Positions 18,434 to 26,599 of a stretch of DNA of 37,337 bases are shown here, in pieces; position 1 is the first letter of the stretch, and every line of letters starts with the position of its first letter. Made by a program: the position numbers and the translations under genes. The stretch is from Bacillus sp. AFS098217 (lineage in GTDB: Bacteria; Bacillota; Bacilli; Bacillales; Bacillaceae_G). The notes beneath the pieces were generated by a model. That model did no database searches, was not told the origin of the DNA, and saw only the letters and a program-made list of their open reading frames with translations. The stretch is from assembly GCF_002551815.1 (NCBI RefSeq), contig NZ_NVPR01000009.1, positions 1-37,337 of the forward strand, read 5' to 3'.

Positions 18434-18613
18434 ATGGATATAAAGCGTGTGAAACAAATTTTGTCGTCTTCAAGCCGAATCAATGTTACATATCAAGGTG
18501 TACCAGTTTGGATTGAAAGTTGTGATGAAGAGCGCGGAATTGCAGATGTACATGATGTGGATACTCCACATGAAACAGTACAAGTGGATATTACGGCGTT
18601 AGAGGAGCGATAA
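18434..18613 (+). CDS. sspH: SspH-type small acid-soluble spore protein
   Basis: A 59-aa protein, [20 protein letters not shown]..., with [20 protein letters not shown] following. This is the conserved SspH family layout of minor small acid-soluble proteins packed in the forespore. The ATG follows AAAAGGAGGAAAACTA. A long terminator comes straight after the stop, so it is a single-gene unit. In the family, expression is in the forespore under sigma-G (sometimes sigma-F); I did not identify the promoter. The function is minor spore protection. Confidence 0.93.
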   Translation: MDIKRVKQILSSSSRINVTYQGVPVWIESCDEERGIADVHDVDTPHETVQVDITALEER

Positions 18614-18653
18614 AAAACGGAAGTTAGCTTTCAGGAGCTAACTTCCGTTTTTT
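18612..18653 (+). terminator. Terminator of sspH
   Basis: A perfect 18-bp stem from AAAAAACGGAAGTTAGCT and its complement with a 6-base loop. It begins at the stop codon itself. Confidence 0.93.
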
Positions 18654-18655
18654 AT

Positions 18656-18724
18656 TTATCCCGTTATTTGCGGGATAAACGACCCGTAAAAGTCCGATTG
18701 GTGATGGAAGTTTCACTTTATCCC
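18656..18724 (+). repeat. Short modular palindromic repeat (copy B)
   Basis: Contains TTATCCCGTTATTTGCGGGATAA (a palindrome) and then CCGATTGGTGATGGAAGTTTCACTTTATCCC. The palindrome matches the 3' part of copy A at 7985-8004. On the opposite strand, ATAAAGTGAAACTT and the TCACCAATCGG/AAAGTC area resemble copy C at 34132-34208. Confidence 0.55.
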
Positions 18725-18732
18725 ATAGTTAT

Positions 18733-18790
18733 AGACTATTGAACTACCCCCACCTTCACTTCGTTTAGAGGAGGGGGCCTTCTCGGTTAA
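18733..18790 (+). mobile_element. Relic resembling an IS200/IS605-family end hairpin
   Basis: The segment GAACTACCCCCACCT...AGGAGGGGGCCTTCTCGGTTAA has a 9-position stem with one mismatch (18747-18755 with 18769-18777). It has the look of the conserved right-end structure of TnpB-type IS200/IS605 elements: GAAC, a C-rich stem, then CTTCTCGGTTAA. No transposase or TnpB frame is nearby. If correct it is a solo end or a small non-autonomous derivative. This is pattern recognition from memory only. Confidence 0.4.
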
Positions 18791-18911
18791 AATGATAAAA
18801 GTATGCAGCAATTCATAGGTTATGCAAATTAGTATACTTTTTGTGAAATAAACCATTGTTTTTTTCAGTTTACAGCATGGGAAAGCAGTGTTTTTGCTAT
18901 GTAGTGACAAA

Positions 18912-18929
18912 TTGGAACATAATTTGCAT
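18912..18929 (+). promoter_or_regulatory. Sigma-54 (SigL) type -24/-12 promoter
   Basis: TTGGAACATAATTTGCAT carries TGGAAC, five bases, then TTGC, matching the sigma-54 consensus TGGCAC-N5-TTGCA with one change. The invariant GG and GC are exactly ten bases apart. The predicted start near 18939 lies just before the ribosome site AGAGGAAGGGGG. No -10/-35 pair of comparable quality is seen. Confidence 0.65.
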
Positions 18930-18961
18930 AGACCAATTACAAAGAGGAAGGGGGTTGAAAA

Positions 18962-20329
18962 GTGAAGAATGATATTAAGTTAAAGCGCTCGTTGAATTTT
19001 TTTCAGCTTGTATTATTAGGTTTAGCTTATATGGCTCCATTAACAGTGTTTACTACATTTGGCGTTGTAGAATCTTTATCAAAAGGGGTAATCCCAACAG
19101 CTTATATACTTGCGCTATGTGCAATGTTGTTTACAGCATATAGTTATGGACAAATGACGAAAGCTTATCCAGTTTCTGGATCTGCTTATACGTATACGCA
19201 AAAATCATTGAGTCCAGGACTAGGTTTCATGGTTGGTTGGGTGATTTTGATGGATTACTTGTTTATTCCAATGATCAATTTCCTCATTATTGCACTGTAT
19301 CTCTCTGAATATCTTCCTTCTATTCCTTCTAGTATATGGATTATAACGATGATTGTAATTGTGACTGTAATCAATATTGTAGGAACAAAAGTAACGATTA
19401 CAATGAATATGCTTTTTTTAGGTTTCCAATATATTGTATTAATTTCGTTTTGCGTTTTATGTGTTATATCTCTTCTCAAGGGGACTGGGGAGGGAACCGT
19501 ATTTTCATTAAAACCGTTTGTAAATCCCGACTCTTCCATTTTCGCTGCGTTTTCAGGTGCTTCAGTTCTTTGTTTATCTTTTTTAGGATTTGATGCATTA
19601 ACAACTTTTGCAGAAGAAACAGTTCAACCAACAAAAACGATTCCGAAAGCGATATTTTTTGTAATTGGTTGCTCAGGCATTTGCTATATTATTGTTTCTT
19701 ATCTTGCACACTTAGTACACCCAGATTATTTATCTTTCAAAAGTTTAGATACAGCAGCTGCTGAAATCGCTAGAATGATAGGCGGGAATTTATTTAACGC
19801 TTTATTTCTTGCAGGAATGATTGTAACCGCATTCACTTCAGCTTTAGCCTCTCACGCCAGCGTTTCGCGTATTTTATATGCAATGGGAAGGGATTCAGTA
19901 CTGCCGAAAACATTCTTTTCCTACATACATCCACGTTTTCAAACACCTATCAAAAATATTGTTTTAGTAAGTATCTTTGCTTTGGCAGCACTATTTACTG
20001 ACCTTGTTACAATTACGTCTTTTATTAATTTTGGTGCATTGATCGCGTTTACATTTGTGAACATTTCCGTTATTGCACATTATTTTATCAAGGGACGTCA
20101 AAGGTCTTTAAAATGTACAATTTTATATTTTGTAATCCCGCTAATTGGTGCAGGTATAACGATTAAATTATGGAGTGATTTAGATAAGATGTCTATGATG
20201 CTAGGAGGAATATGGGCACTTGTTGGAATTGTTTATCTACTATATATAACAAAATTATTCCGTGTTCAACCACCACAAATGAATTTTGATGAATCACAGA
20301 AAGAAGATGGACAAGAATTATCTGTTTAG
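18962..20329 (+). CDS. APC-superfamily amino acid/amine permease
   Basis: Membrane transporter of 455 aa with about 12 hydrophobic helices. The APC signature is at the start: FFQLVLLGLAYMAPLTVFTTFGVV, then YPVSGSAYTYTQKSLSPGLGFMVGW. Another conserved block is FLGFDALTTFAEETVQPTKTIPKAI. It resembles the PuuP/YhdG/YfnA-like branch, so an amino acid or polyamine is plausible; the substrate is not determinable. GTG start after AGGAAGGGGG. The amidohydrolase gene starts 10 bases after the stop, so the two form an operon. The preceding sigma-54 promoter implies activator-dependent induction, typical of catabolic genes in Bacillus. Confidence 0.88.
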   Translation: MKNDIKLKRSLNFFQLVLLGLAYMAPLTVFTTFGVVESLSKGVIPTAYILALCAMLFTAYSYGQMTKAYPVSGSAYTYTQKSLSPGLGFMVGWVILMDYLFIPMINFLIIALYLSEYLPSIPSSIWIITMIVIVTVINIVGTKVTITMNMLFLGFQYIVLISFCVLCVISLLKGTGEGTVFSLKPFVNPDSSIFAAFSGASVLCLSFLGFDALTTFAEETVQPTKTIPKAIFFVIGCSGICYIIVSYLAHLVHPDYLSFKSLDTAAAEIARMIGGNLFNALFLAGMIVTAFTSALASHASVSRILYAMGRDSVLPKTFFSYIHPRFQTPIKNIVLVSIFALAALFTDLVTITSFINFGALIAFTFVNISVIAHYFIKGRQRSLKCTILYFVIPLIGAGITIKLWSDLDKMSMMLGGIWALVGIVYLLYITKLFRVQPPQMNFDESQKEDGQELSV

Positions 20330-20339
20330 GAGGAGAATG

Positions 20340-21956
20340 ATGAAGAAAAAAGCAGATGTTATTTTAAGTAGTAATGCAGTATTTACGGGAATAGAAGAAA
20401 CTCCTATCTCAGCTTCAATTATTATTAAGGATAATAAAATTATTGCTCTTGCTCCAAAAGGAAACATTCAAGACTATGTAGATGCTGACACCATTATACA
20501 TGATTTTGAAAATCAGCTTATTATACCCGGGTTTCATGATTTTCATATTCATTTGATGCTCGGAAGCTTAGTCAATGAAGGAGTACAATTGATCCATGCA
20601 CGTTCAGCTAGAGATGTTGCAAAGCTTGTAAAGGAACATGCTGATGGAAATGAAAATGCACCTTGTGTGATCGGAAGCAGCTGGGAGCAAAATTTGTGGG
20701 AATGCCAGGAAGAACCGCATCGAAATATATTAGATGAATACATTGCAGACCGGCCGGTATTTTTATATCATGCTGAGTTCCATAGTGCTTGGCTAAACAG
20801 TAAAGCACTAGAAATGGCAGGGATTCATAGAGGAACAAAAAATCCACCGTATGGAGAAATTGTGAAAGATAAGAATGGTGAGCCAACAGGAATTTTAAAG
20901 GAGAATGCAGTAGGATTAGCAACAAATGTATTACAGTTTAATCCAGAACGTAATAGAGTACTGCTTCAGCGTTTTTTAAGCGAAGCTGCAAAATGTGGCG
21001 TAACCTCTGTGCATGATTTATTGAGAATACCTGAAATGAGTGTGGAAGAAGCTGAACTATATGATGAATTTGAAAAAGAAGGCAAGTTAACAACAAGGGT
21101 TCATTTTGTTGCTCCTCTGAATGGTGATGTAAACTTAGCGAAAGGTTTAAATGAAACGTACCGCTCTAATATGGTTCAATTTTGTGGATTTAAACAATTT
21201 ATCGATGGCGTAACCACAAGCTATACTGCTTATTTGCTTGAACCATATTGCAATGAGACGACAAAGGGACATACTACTTATCCTCCAGAAATAATAAAGA
21301 AATGGACAGTGGATGCTGATAAAGAAGGATTTCGTGTAAGGTTCCATGCGATTGGGGATGGGGCTGTACGTTTAGCGTTAGATGCTTTTGAAGAGGCTCA
21401 AAGACAAAATGGTAAAAGAGATGCAAGACACGCAATTGAGCATGTTGAAATGATTCATCCAAGTGATATTGAGAGATTTCAAAAGTTAGGTGTACTGGCG
21501 TCTATTCAGCCGGAGCATATTAATCTGACAAGTAAAGAAGTATATACAAATTTAATTGGGTCAGAAAGAATGCAACACAACTATTTGATGAAAACATTAA
21601 TGGATTCAGGTACTATGCTCGTATTTGGAAGTGATTATCCTGTTGTTACATTAAATCCACTGCCAGAGATTTATCGAGCTGTAACAAGATTAGATGATCA
21701 AGGTGTAGTGTGGAATTCACAGGAGAGAATTTCTTTAGCTGAAGCTTTACGAGCATACACATACGCTCCTGCATATGCTTCATTTCGTGAAGATGAACTT
21801 GGGACGATAGAAGAGGGGAAATTAGCTGACATAGTCGTATTGGATCGGAATTTATTCGCTGTACCTGTGACAGAAATTAAAGAGGCTACAGTTGTTTTCA
21901 CAATGGTAGATGGGAACATTGTCTTCCAAGCTGAAAAACAAAGTATCAAACACTAA
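20340..21956 (+). CDS. Amidohydrolase family 3 protein (YtcJ-like)
   Basis: Cytoplasmic metal-dependent hydrolase of about 538 aa. The composite beta-sandwich/TIM-barrel fold is shown by IIPGFHDFHIHLM (HxH metal ligands), ARHAIEHVEMIHPSD (barrel His), FGSDYPVVTLNPLPEIYRAV (catalytic Asp region) and the C-terminal LGTIEEGKLADIVVLDRNLF. Members cleave amide or cyclic amide bonds of diverse substrates. The frame runs upstream into the permease gene, but AGGAGG just after the permease stop selects ATG 20337 or 20340. Co-operonic with the permease, it probably hydrolyses what that imports, releasing a usable nitrogen or carbon source. Confidence 0.9.
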   Translation: MKKKADVILSSNAVFTGIEETPISASIIIKDNKIIALAPKGNIQDYVDADTIIHDFENQLIIPGFHDFHIHLMLGSLVNEGVQLIHARSARDVAKLVKEHADGNENAPCVIGSSWEQNLWECQEEPHRNILDEYIADRPVFLYHAEFHSAWLNSKALEMAGIHRGTKNPPYGEIVKDKNGEPTGILKENAVGLATNVLQFNPERNRVLLQRFLSEAAKCGVTSVHDLLRIPEMSVEEAELYDEFEKEGKLTTRVHFVAPLNGDVNLAKGLNETYRSNMVQFCGFKQFIDGVTTSYTAYLLEPYCNETTKGHTTYPPEIIKKWTVDADKEGFRVRFHAIGDGAVRLALDAFEEAQRQNGKRDARHAIEHVEMIHPSDIERFQKLGVLASIQPEHINLTSKEVYTNLIGSERMQHNYLMKTLMDSGTMLVFGSDYPVVTLNPLPEIYRAVTRLDDQGVVWNSQERISLAEALRAYTYAPAYASFREDELGTIEEGKLADIVVLDRNLFAVPVTEIKEATVVFTMVDGNIVFQAEKQSIKH

Positions 21957-22012
21957 TAGCAAGAGGAAAGAAAAGGATAGGACATTTTCAGTAGTTCAAT
22001 GGGAGAGATCAC

Positions 22013-22159
22013 TTGTTCCTTAGAAGAAGAGAGGAGGGACTCATTCAAAAAATTGATACGAAGGAAATGAAAGAGGCGTGTAATCTTTTACAGTTGTTAA
22101 GAGACCGTCGCATGGTTACACATTTACTTTTGTTATTAGAAGTAGTAAAAATACAATAA
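22013..22159 (+). CDS. Possible 48-aa protein, unrecognised
   Basis: A short frame from TTG 22013 (GGGAGAG five bases before) reads ...IQKIDTKEMKEACNLLQLLR, then DRRMVTHLLLLLEVVKIQ and a stop. The text looks like a compact amphipathic helical protein, and the region is not explained otherwise. An alternative is a shorter product beginning at ATT 22043, next to AGAGGAGG. There is no ATG start with a ribosome site, so this may be a gene fragment. It is followed by a terminator hairpin. I do not recognise a family. Confidence 0.3.
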   Translation: MFLRRREEGLIQKIDTKEMKEACNLLQLLRDRRMVTHLLLLLEVVKIQ

Positions 22160-22170
22160 GGAAGATATAA

Positions 22171-22198
22171 AAAGGACCCTCGTATTTGAGGGTCCTTT
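22171..22198. terminator. Terminator between the small frame and the peptide transporter
   Basis: AAAGGACCCTC and GAGGGTCCTTT form a perfect 11-bp stem with a 6-base loop. It can serve both strands. Confidence 0.88.
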
Positions 22199-22211
22199 CT
22201 TAATGGTATTG

Positions 22212-23603
22212 TTATTCCATCATACGTGCAATTTTTTTAGAGAACATAAGAAGTACCAATCCTAGTACGATTACGATAATACCAATACTTGAGAACACCT
22301 CTAAATAACCTAAAGATTGTGTGTAAGCTGCTAACATCCCTGATAGCTTATTAGCAAACCCACTACCAGCTAACCATACACCCATTAATAAAGAAGCTAA
22401 TTTTACAGGTGCAATTTTACTTACCATTGATAGGCCGATAGGTGATAGGAATAATTCACCTATTGTATGGAACATATATGTGATAACAATAAACAGTAAG
22501 TTAGCCTTAGCTGTAATATGAGCTTCGTCACTTCCTGTTTTTAGAACTGCTAATGTTAATGCAAGATAACCGACGCCTAAAAGAATCATACCAAGTGCCA
22601 TTTTTGTTGGAACTTTTAAGTCACCATGTTTTGTTTTAGATAGTTTCGTCCATAACATAGATACAACTGGTGCTAATAAAACGATAAATGCTGGGTTAAC
22701 AGATTGGAACCAAGATGTTGGAATCTCCCATCCGAAAATAGTGCGATCAACAAACTTATCTGTATAAAGAGTAAAAGAACTACCTGCTTGTTCAAAACCT
22801 GCCCAGAAGAAGACAACGAAGCAAGTTAAAATGATGATTGCCCAAGTACGGTTTTTTTCTTGTTTTGTTAAAGGTTTTTTCTCAATTGCTTTTGCATTTT
22901 TGTCTTTTGATTTTTTACCTACAACTGTTGTTCCTGCTTTACCAAGGTAACGAGGAGCTAATAGGTTAAAGAAAATCTGCCCGATAATCATACCGATACA
23001 AGCAGCTAAGAATCCATATTTATAACCCATAACCATAACGCCATCAACGCTTGTTTTAAAGAAATCTTCTGCTAGGAAACCACAAATAAGTGGTGCAAAG
23101 AAAGCCCCTACGTTGATACCCATATAGAAAATTGTAAAAGCACTGTCACGACGTGAATCATTTTCACCGTATAATTCACCTAATAGAGTAGAAATATTTG
23201 GTTTGAAGAATCCATTACCAATAACTAATAATCCTAATCCTAAAAAGAGTCCAGTTTTTGTATTCATTGAAAATAGAACAAAGTTACCAACTGCCATAAT
23301 AATACCGCCAATAGTAATTGCAAGACGTCTTGGGATAAAGTGGTCAGTTAACCATCCACCAATAATTGGTGTGAAATATACAAGCATTGTAAATGTACCA
23401 TAAAGTTGTACAGCGTCTGCTTTATCAAATCCTAAACCGCCACTAACAGCAGCTGTTGTTAAATAGAGTACTAAAAGTCCACGCATTCCGTAGTAACTAA
23501 ATCTTTCCCACATTTCTGTTAAGAACAACAAGTATAATCCAGGTGGATGTTTTTTTGGTGATTGTTGTTCTCCAGCTTTGTCTAATTTTAAAGCTGCATC
23601 CAT
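22212..23603 (-). CDS. Proton-dependent oligopeptide transporter (POT/PTR family, DtpT-like)
   Basis: Membrane symporter of 463 aa with about 13-14 helices. Family motifs are clear: LTEMWERFSYYGMRGLLVLYL (the ExxERFxYY proton-coupling region), GGWLTDHFIPRR, and FYMGINVGAFFAPLICG. It imports di- and tripeptides with protons. It would act together with the extracellular protease NprA in feeding on proteins, although no regulatory link is visible. A GAAAACG-N10-CGTTTTC dyad lies about 150 bases upstream. Start ATG follows GGGGGAAG. Monocistronic. Confidence 0.93.
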   Translation of the reverse strand: MDAALKLDKAGEQQSPKKHPPGLYLLFLTEMWERFSYYGMRGLLVLYLTTAAVSGGLGFDKADAVQLYGTFTMLVYFTPIIGGWLTDHFIPRRLAITIGGIIMAVGNFVLFSMNTKTGLFLGLGLLVIGNGFFKPNISTLLGELYGENDSRRDSAFTIFYMGINVGAFFAPLICGFLAEDFFKTSVDGVMVMGYKYGFLAACIGMIIGQIFFNLLAPRYLGKAGTTVVGKKSKDKNAKAIEKKPLTKQEKNRTWAIIILTCFVVFFWAGFEQAGSSFTLYTDKFVDRTIFGWEIPTSWFQSVNPAFIVLLAPVVSMLWTKLSKTKHGDLKVPTKMALGMILLGVGYLALTLAVLKTGSDEAHITAKANLLFIVITYMFHTIGELFLSPIGLSMVSKIAPVKLASLLMGVWLAGSGFANKLSGMLAAYTQSLGYLEVFSSIGIIVIVLGLVLLMFSKKIARMME

Positions 23604-23748
23604 TTTGCTTCCCCCTAATCCTGTATAACGGATATTTATGTAATCATTTTAATTTACAAAATATTTAGAAGTCAATAGTATTATATGGAAATAGAAAGAA
23701 AATTTCTTAAATAACCTATTAAGACTTCAGCCGTTACCCTATTTTTCC

Positions 23749-23776
23749 CTGAAAACGAGATAATAAGCGTTTTCAG
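23749..23776 (-). promoter_or_regulatory. Inverted repeat upstream of the peptide transporter
   Basis: CTGAAAACG and CGTTTTCAG are perfect 9-bp arms, ten bases apart. Each arm looks like half of a CcpA cre site, but the spacing is not that of a cre site. Regulator unknown. Confidence 0.35.
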
Positions 23777-23945
23777 ATGTAGTATTTGAATTCCAAAAGA
23801 AAATAAAATAATGATAAATCAGAAAATTCTAATTAAAACAATTCTTCTGATATAGAGAAAACACATTTTATTTACTTTTACAATATAACATATTGAGAAT
23901 AAAAATACAAAAAGAAATAATGTGAAACTTCCGTGAAAGCAAAAA

Positions 23946-23975
23946 AAACCAGCTCTCGAAAAGGAGAGCTGGTTT
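23946..23975 (-). terminator. Orphan terminator on the minus strand
   Basis: AAACCAGCTCTC and GAGAGCTGGTTT form a 12-bp stem with a 6-base loop; read on the minus strand it is followed by a run of T residues. No gene ends here on that strand. Confidence 0.75.
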
Positions 23976-24153
23976 AGAAAAGTATTATTTTACAAAGCGT
24001 TTTTCAATTATTGCTTAAAAAAAGAGTTACCGTTATATACTTCAGATTCTATAAATGCCCTTTTCTCAGCTCTTAAAAACATTTTTTTCATTCTATCAAA
24101 CGTTTAAAGCAAATCATAGATTTCTTGTATTTAATCCTATATAATATGAAATA

Positions 24154-24167
24154 TGTAAGCGTTTTCT
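24154..24167 (+). promoter_or_regulatory. CcpA catabolite-response element (cre) upstream of kbl
   Basis: TGTAAGCGTTTTCT fits the cre consensus TGWAARCGYTWNCW at every position. It lies 110 bases before the kbl start and close to TATAAT sequences. A weaker TGAAAACGTG stretch follows at about 24194. Carbon catabolite control of threonine breakdown is likely. Confidence 0.75.
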
Positions 24168-24276
24168 TTAAACTATTTTTCTATAATAAATTTTGAAAAC
24201 GTGTTAAGCTAGTAGAGGGATTATTGGCATTATTATGATAATAATCTGCTTACATGAACGATGGGGAGGCTTCACA

Positions 24277-25467
24277 ATGTCTAGTAAAACACTCGAAAAC
24301 TTTTTAGAAGAAAATTTAGAGGATTTAAAAGCAAAGGGTCTTTATAACGTAATTGATCCGCTAGAAAGTCCAAATGGACCGATCATTACAATTGGCGGGA
24401 AAGAATATATTAACTTATCTTCAAATAATTATCTTGGTTTAGCGACTGATAATCGCTTACAAGAAGCGGCAATTGGTGCAATTCATAAGTACGGTGTAGG
24501 GGCAGGGGCTGTTCGTACAATTAACGGTACTTTAGATTTGCATATTAAATTAGAAGAAACAATTGCAAAGTTTAAACATACAGAAGCAGCAATTGCATAT
24601 CAATCAGGATTTAACTGTAATATGGCAGCGATTTCAGCTGTTATGGATAAAAATGATGCGATTCTTTCTGATGAATTGAATCATGCGTCTATCATTGATG
24701 GTAGCCGTTTATCAAGAGCGAAAATTATCGTTTATAAACATTCTGATATGGAAGACCTGCGTAAAAAAGCAATCGAAGCGAAAGAGTCAGGTCTTTACAA
24801 TAAATTAATGGTTATTACAGATGGTGTTTTCTCAATGGATGGAGATGTTGCAAAACTGCCAGAAATTGTTGAGATTGCAGAAGAACTAGATTTAATGACA
24901 TATGTAGATGATGCACACGGTTCAGGTGTACTTGGAAAAGGCGCAGGTACTGTAAAACATTTTGGTCTTTCTGATAAAGTTGATTTCCAAATTGGTACAT
25001 TATCAAAAGCGATTGGTGTAATTGGTGGATATGTAGCAGGAAAGCAAAACTTAATTGATTGGCTAAAAGTTCGTTCACGTCCATTCTTATTCTCAACAGC
25101 TTTAACGCCAGCAGATGCAGCAGCTTGTATGAGATCCATTGAGATTTTAATGGAAAGCACGGAATTACATGACCGCTTATGGGAAAATGGCCGTTATTTA
25201 AAACAAGGCTTAAAAGAGCTTGGCTTTAACATTGGAGAAAGTGAAACGCCAATTACACCTTGTATTATTGGTGATGAAGTATTAACACAAGAATTCAGTA
25301 AACGTTTAAATGAAGAAGGCGTATACGCAAAATCAATTGTGTTCCCAACTGTAGCAAAAGGAACAGGTCGTGTTCGTAATATGCCGACAGCGGCACATAC
25401 GAAGGAAATGCTTGATGAAGCAATTCGTACGTATGAAAAAGTGGGAAAAGAAATGGGAATCATCTAA
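24277..25467 (+). CDS. kbl: 2-amino-3-ketobutyrate CoA ligase (glycine C-acetyltransferase)
   Basis: PLP enzyme of 396 aa that converts 2-amino-3-oxobutanoate and CoA to glycine and acetyl-CoA, the second step of threonine degradation. It belongs to the alpha-oxoamine synthase family: [17 protein letters not shown], then [24 protein letters not shown], and the PLP lysine K244 in [13 protein letters not shown]. The frame opens further upstream at 24235, but GGGGAGG eight bases before ATG 24277 and the normal family length fix this start. tdh follows 45 bases later, giving the complete threonine-to-glycine operon. Confidence 0.95.
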   Translation: MSSKTLENFLEENLEDLKAKGLYNVIDPLESPNGPIITIGGKEYINLSSNNYLGLATDNRLQEAAIGAIHKYGVGAGAVRTINGTLDLHIKLEETIAKFKHTEAAIAYQSGFNCNMAAISAVMDKNDAILSDELNHASIIDGSRLSRAKIIVYKHSDMEDLRKKAIEAKESGLYNKLMVITDGVFSMDGDVAKLPEIVEIAEELDLMTYVDDAHGSGVLGKGAGTVKHFGLSDKVDFQIGTLSKAIGVIGGYVAGKQNLIDWLKVRSRPFLFSTALTPADAAACMRSIEILMESTELHDRLWENGRYLKQGLKELGFNIGESETPITPCIIGDEVLTQEFSKRLNEEGVYAKSIVFPTVAKGTGRVRNMPTAAHTKEMLDEAIRTYEKVGKEMGII

Positions 25468-25512
25468 TACAATTACATCTTTTGAAAGCTTGCAAATGAG
25501 GAGTGGGGAAAA

Positions 25513-26478
25513 ATGAAAAAAATTCTAGTAACCGGTTCTTTAGGGCAAATTGGTTCTGAACTTGTAATGAAACTTCGCGATGTATACGGTGCATCAAACG
25601 TTATTGCAACAGATATTCGTGAAACAGATAGCGATGTTGTAAAATCTGGTCCGTTTGAAACGTTAGATGTAACAGATGGTCAAAAACTGCATGATATTGC
25701 GAAACGTAATGAAGTAGATACAATTATTCATTTAGCAGCTTTACTTTCAGCAACTGCAGAAAAAAATCCGCTATTTGCTTGGAATTTAAATATGGGTGGA
25801 CTTGTAAATGCATTAGAAGCAGCACGTGAACTTAACTGTAAATTTTTTACGCCAAGTTCTATAGGGGCATTCGGTCCAACAACGCCAAAAGATAATACAC
25901 CACAAGATACGATTCAGCGTCCGACTACAATGTATGGAGTAAACAAAGTAGCAGGAGAATTGTTATGTGATTACTATTATCAAAAATTTGGTGTTGATAC
26001 GCGCGGGGTACGTTTCCCAGGTTTGATTTCTTATGTAGCTCCTCCAGGAGGCGGTACAACTGATTATGCAGTTGAAATTTATTATGAAGCAATTAAAAAA
26101 GGTACGTACACCTCTTACATTGCAGAAGGTACATACATGGATATGATGTATATGCCAGATGCATTGCAAGCAATTGTTTCATTAATGGAAGCAGATCCAA
26201 GTAAATTAATACATCGCAACGCTTTTAATATTACCGCAATGAGCTTCGAACCAGAGCAAATTGCAGCATCTATTCGTAAGCACATCCCGACGTTTACAAT
26301 GGATTACGCTGTAGATTCAGCTCGTCAAACAATTGCTAATAGCTGGCCAAACTCAATTGATGCAACAGCAGCAAAAGAAGAGTGGGGCTTTAAAGCAGAG
26401 TATGATTTAGATAAAATGACAGCTGATATGCTGGCGAAGTTAAAAAAAAAATTAGCAGCTGAGTTAGTGTTGAATTAA
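25513..26478 (+). CDS. tdh: L-threonine 3-dehydrogenase, SDR (epimerase-like) type
   Basis: NAD-dependent dehydrogenase of 321 aa that oxidises L-threonine to 2-amino-3-ketobutyrate, the substrate of the preceding Kbl. It has the extended SDR fold of nucleotide-sugar epimerases, with the Rossmann motif [12 protein letters not shown] at the start, SSIGAFGP and the catalytic YGVNK (Y141, K145). The text [20 protein letters not shown] is typical of short-chain threonine dehydrogenases and differs from the zinc-dependent Tdh of E. coli and B. subtilis. RBS TGAGGAGTGGGG. Cotranscribed with kbl and closed by a terminator. Confidence 0.93.
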   Translation: MKKILVTGSLGQIGSELVMKLRDVYGASNVIATDIRETDSDVVKSGPFETLDVTDGQKLHDIAKRNEVDTIIHLAALLSATAEKNPLFAWNLNMGGLVNALEAARELNCKFFTPSSIGAFGPTTPKDNTPQDTIQRPTTMYGVNKVAGELLCDYYYQKFGVDTRGVRFPGLISYVAPPGGGTTDYAVEIYYEAIKKGTYTSYIAEGTYMDMMYMPDALQAIVSLMEADPSKLIHRNAFNITAMSFEPEQIAASIRKHIPTFTMDYAVDSARQTIANSWPNSIDATAAKEEWGFKAEYDLDKMTADMLAKLKKKLAAELVLN

Positions 26479-26482
26479 TAGG

Positions 26483-26514
26483 AAGAGCCGATTCGAGAAA
26501 GTGAATCGGTTCTT
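26483..26514 (+). terminator. Terminator of kbl-tdh
   Basis: AAGAGCCGATTC and GAATCGGTTCTT form a 12-bp stem with one G-U pair and an 8-base loop, followed by T residues. Confidence 0.88.
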
Positions 26515-26570
26515 TTTATTATCAGCGATTTTTAAAATATATATCGATGATTCGACAAAGTACAAATAAA

Positions 26571-26599
26571 AACCCAGGAGTTAGTTTAGCTCCTGGGTT
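26571..26599 (-). terminator. Terminator of the VWA/MoxR pair
   Basis: AACCCAGGAG and CTCCTGGGTT form a 10-bp stem with a 9-base loop; on the minus strand it is followed by a T-run. It ends right at the stop of the VWA gene. Confidence 0.85.

Larger units (their letters stand above)
23604..24276. other. Long intergenic region between the peptide transporter and kbl
   Basis: 673 A/T-rich bases with no convincing gene. Contents: a dyad CTGAAAACG-N10-CGTTTTCAG (23749-23776), a minus-strand terminator (23946-23975), a cre site (24154-24167) and TATAAT sequences at 24140 and 24182 that are candidate kbl promoters. The terminator has no recognised gene to serve, so a small RNA on the minus strand between about 24150 and 23946 is possible. 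Confidence 0.5.

Noticed and set aside
20286-20336. Upstream extension of the amidohydrolase overlapping the permease
   Set aside because: The AGGAGG site directly after the permease stop selects the later ATG, and the extension has no family similarity.
24008-24094. A 28-codon minus-strand frame (MKKMFLRAEKRAF...) in the kbl upstream region
   Set aside because: There is no ribosome site and no recognisable similarity, and it is short in A/T-rich DNA.
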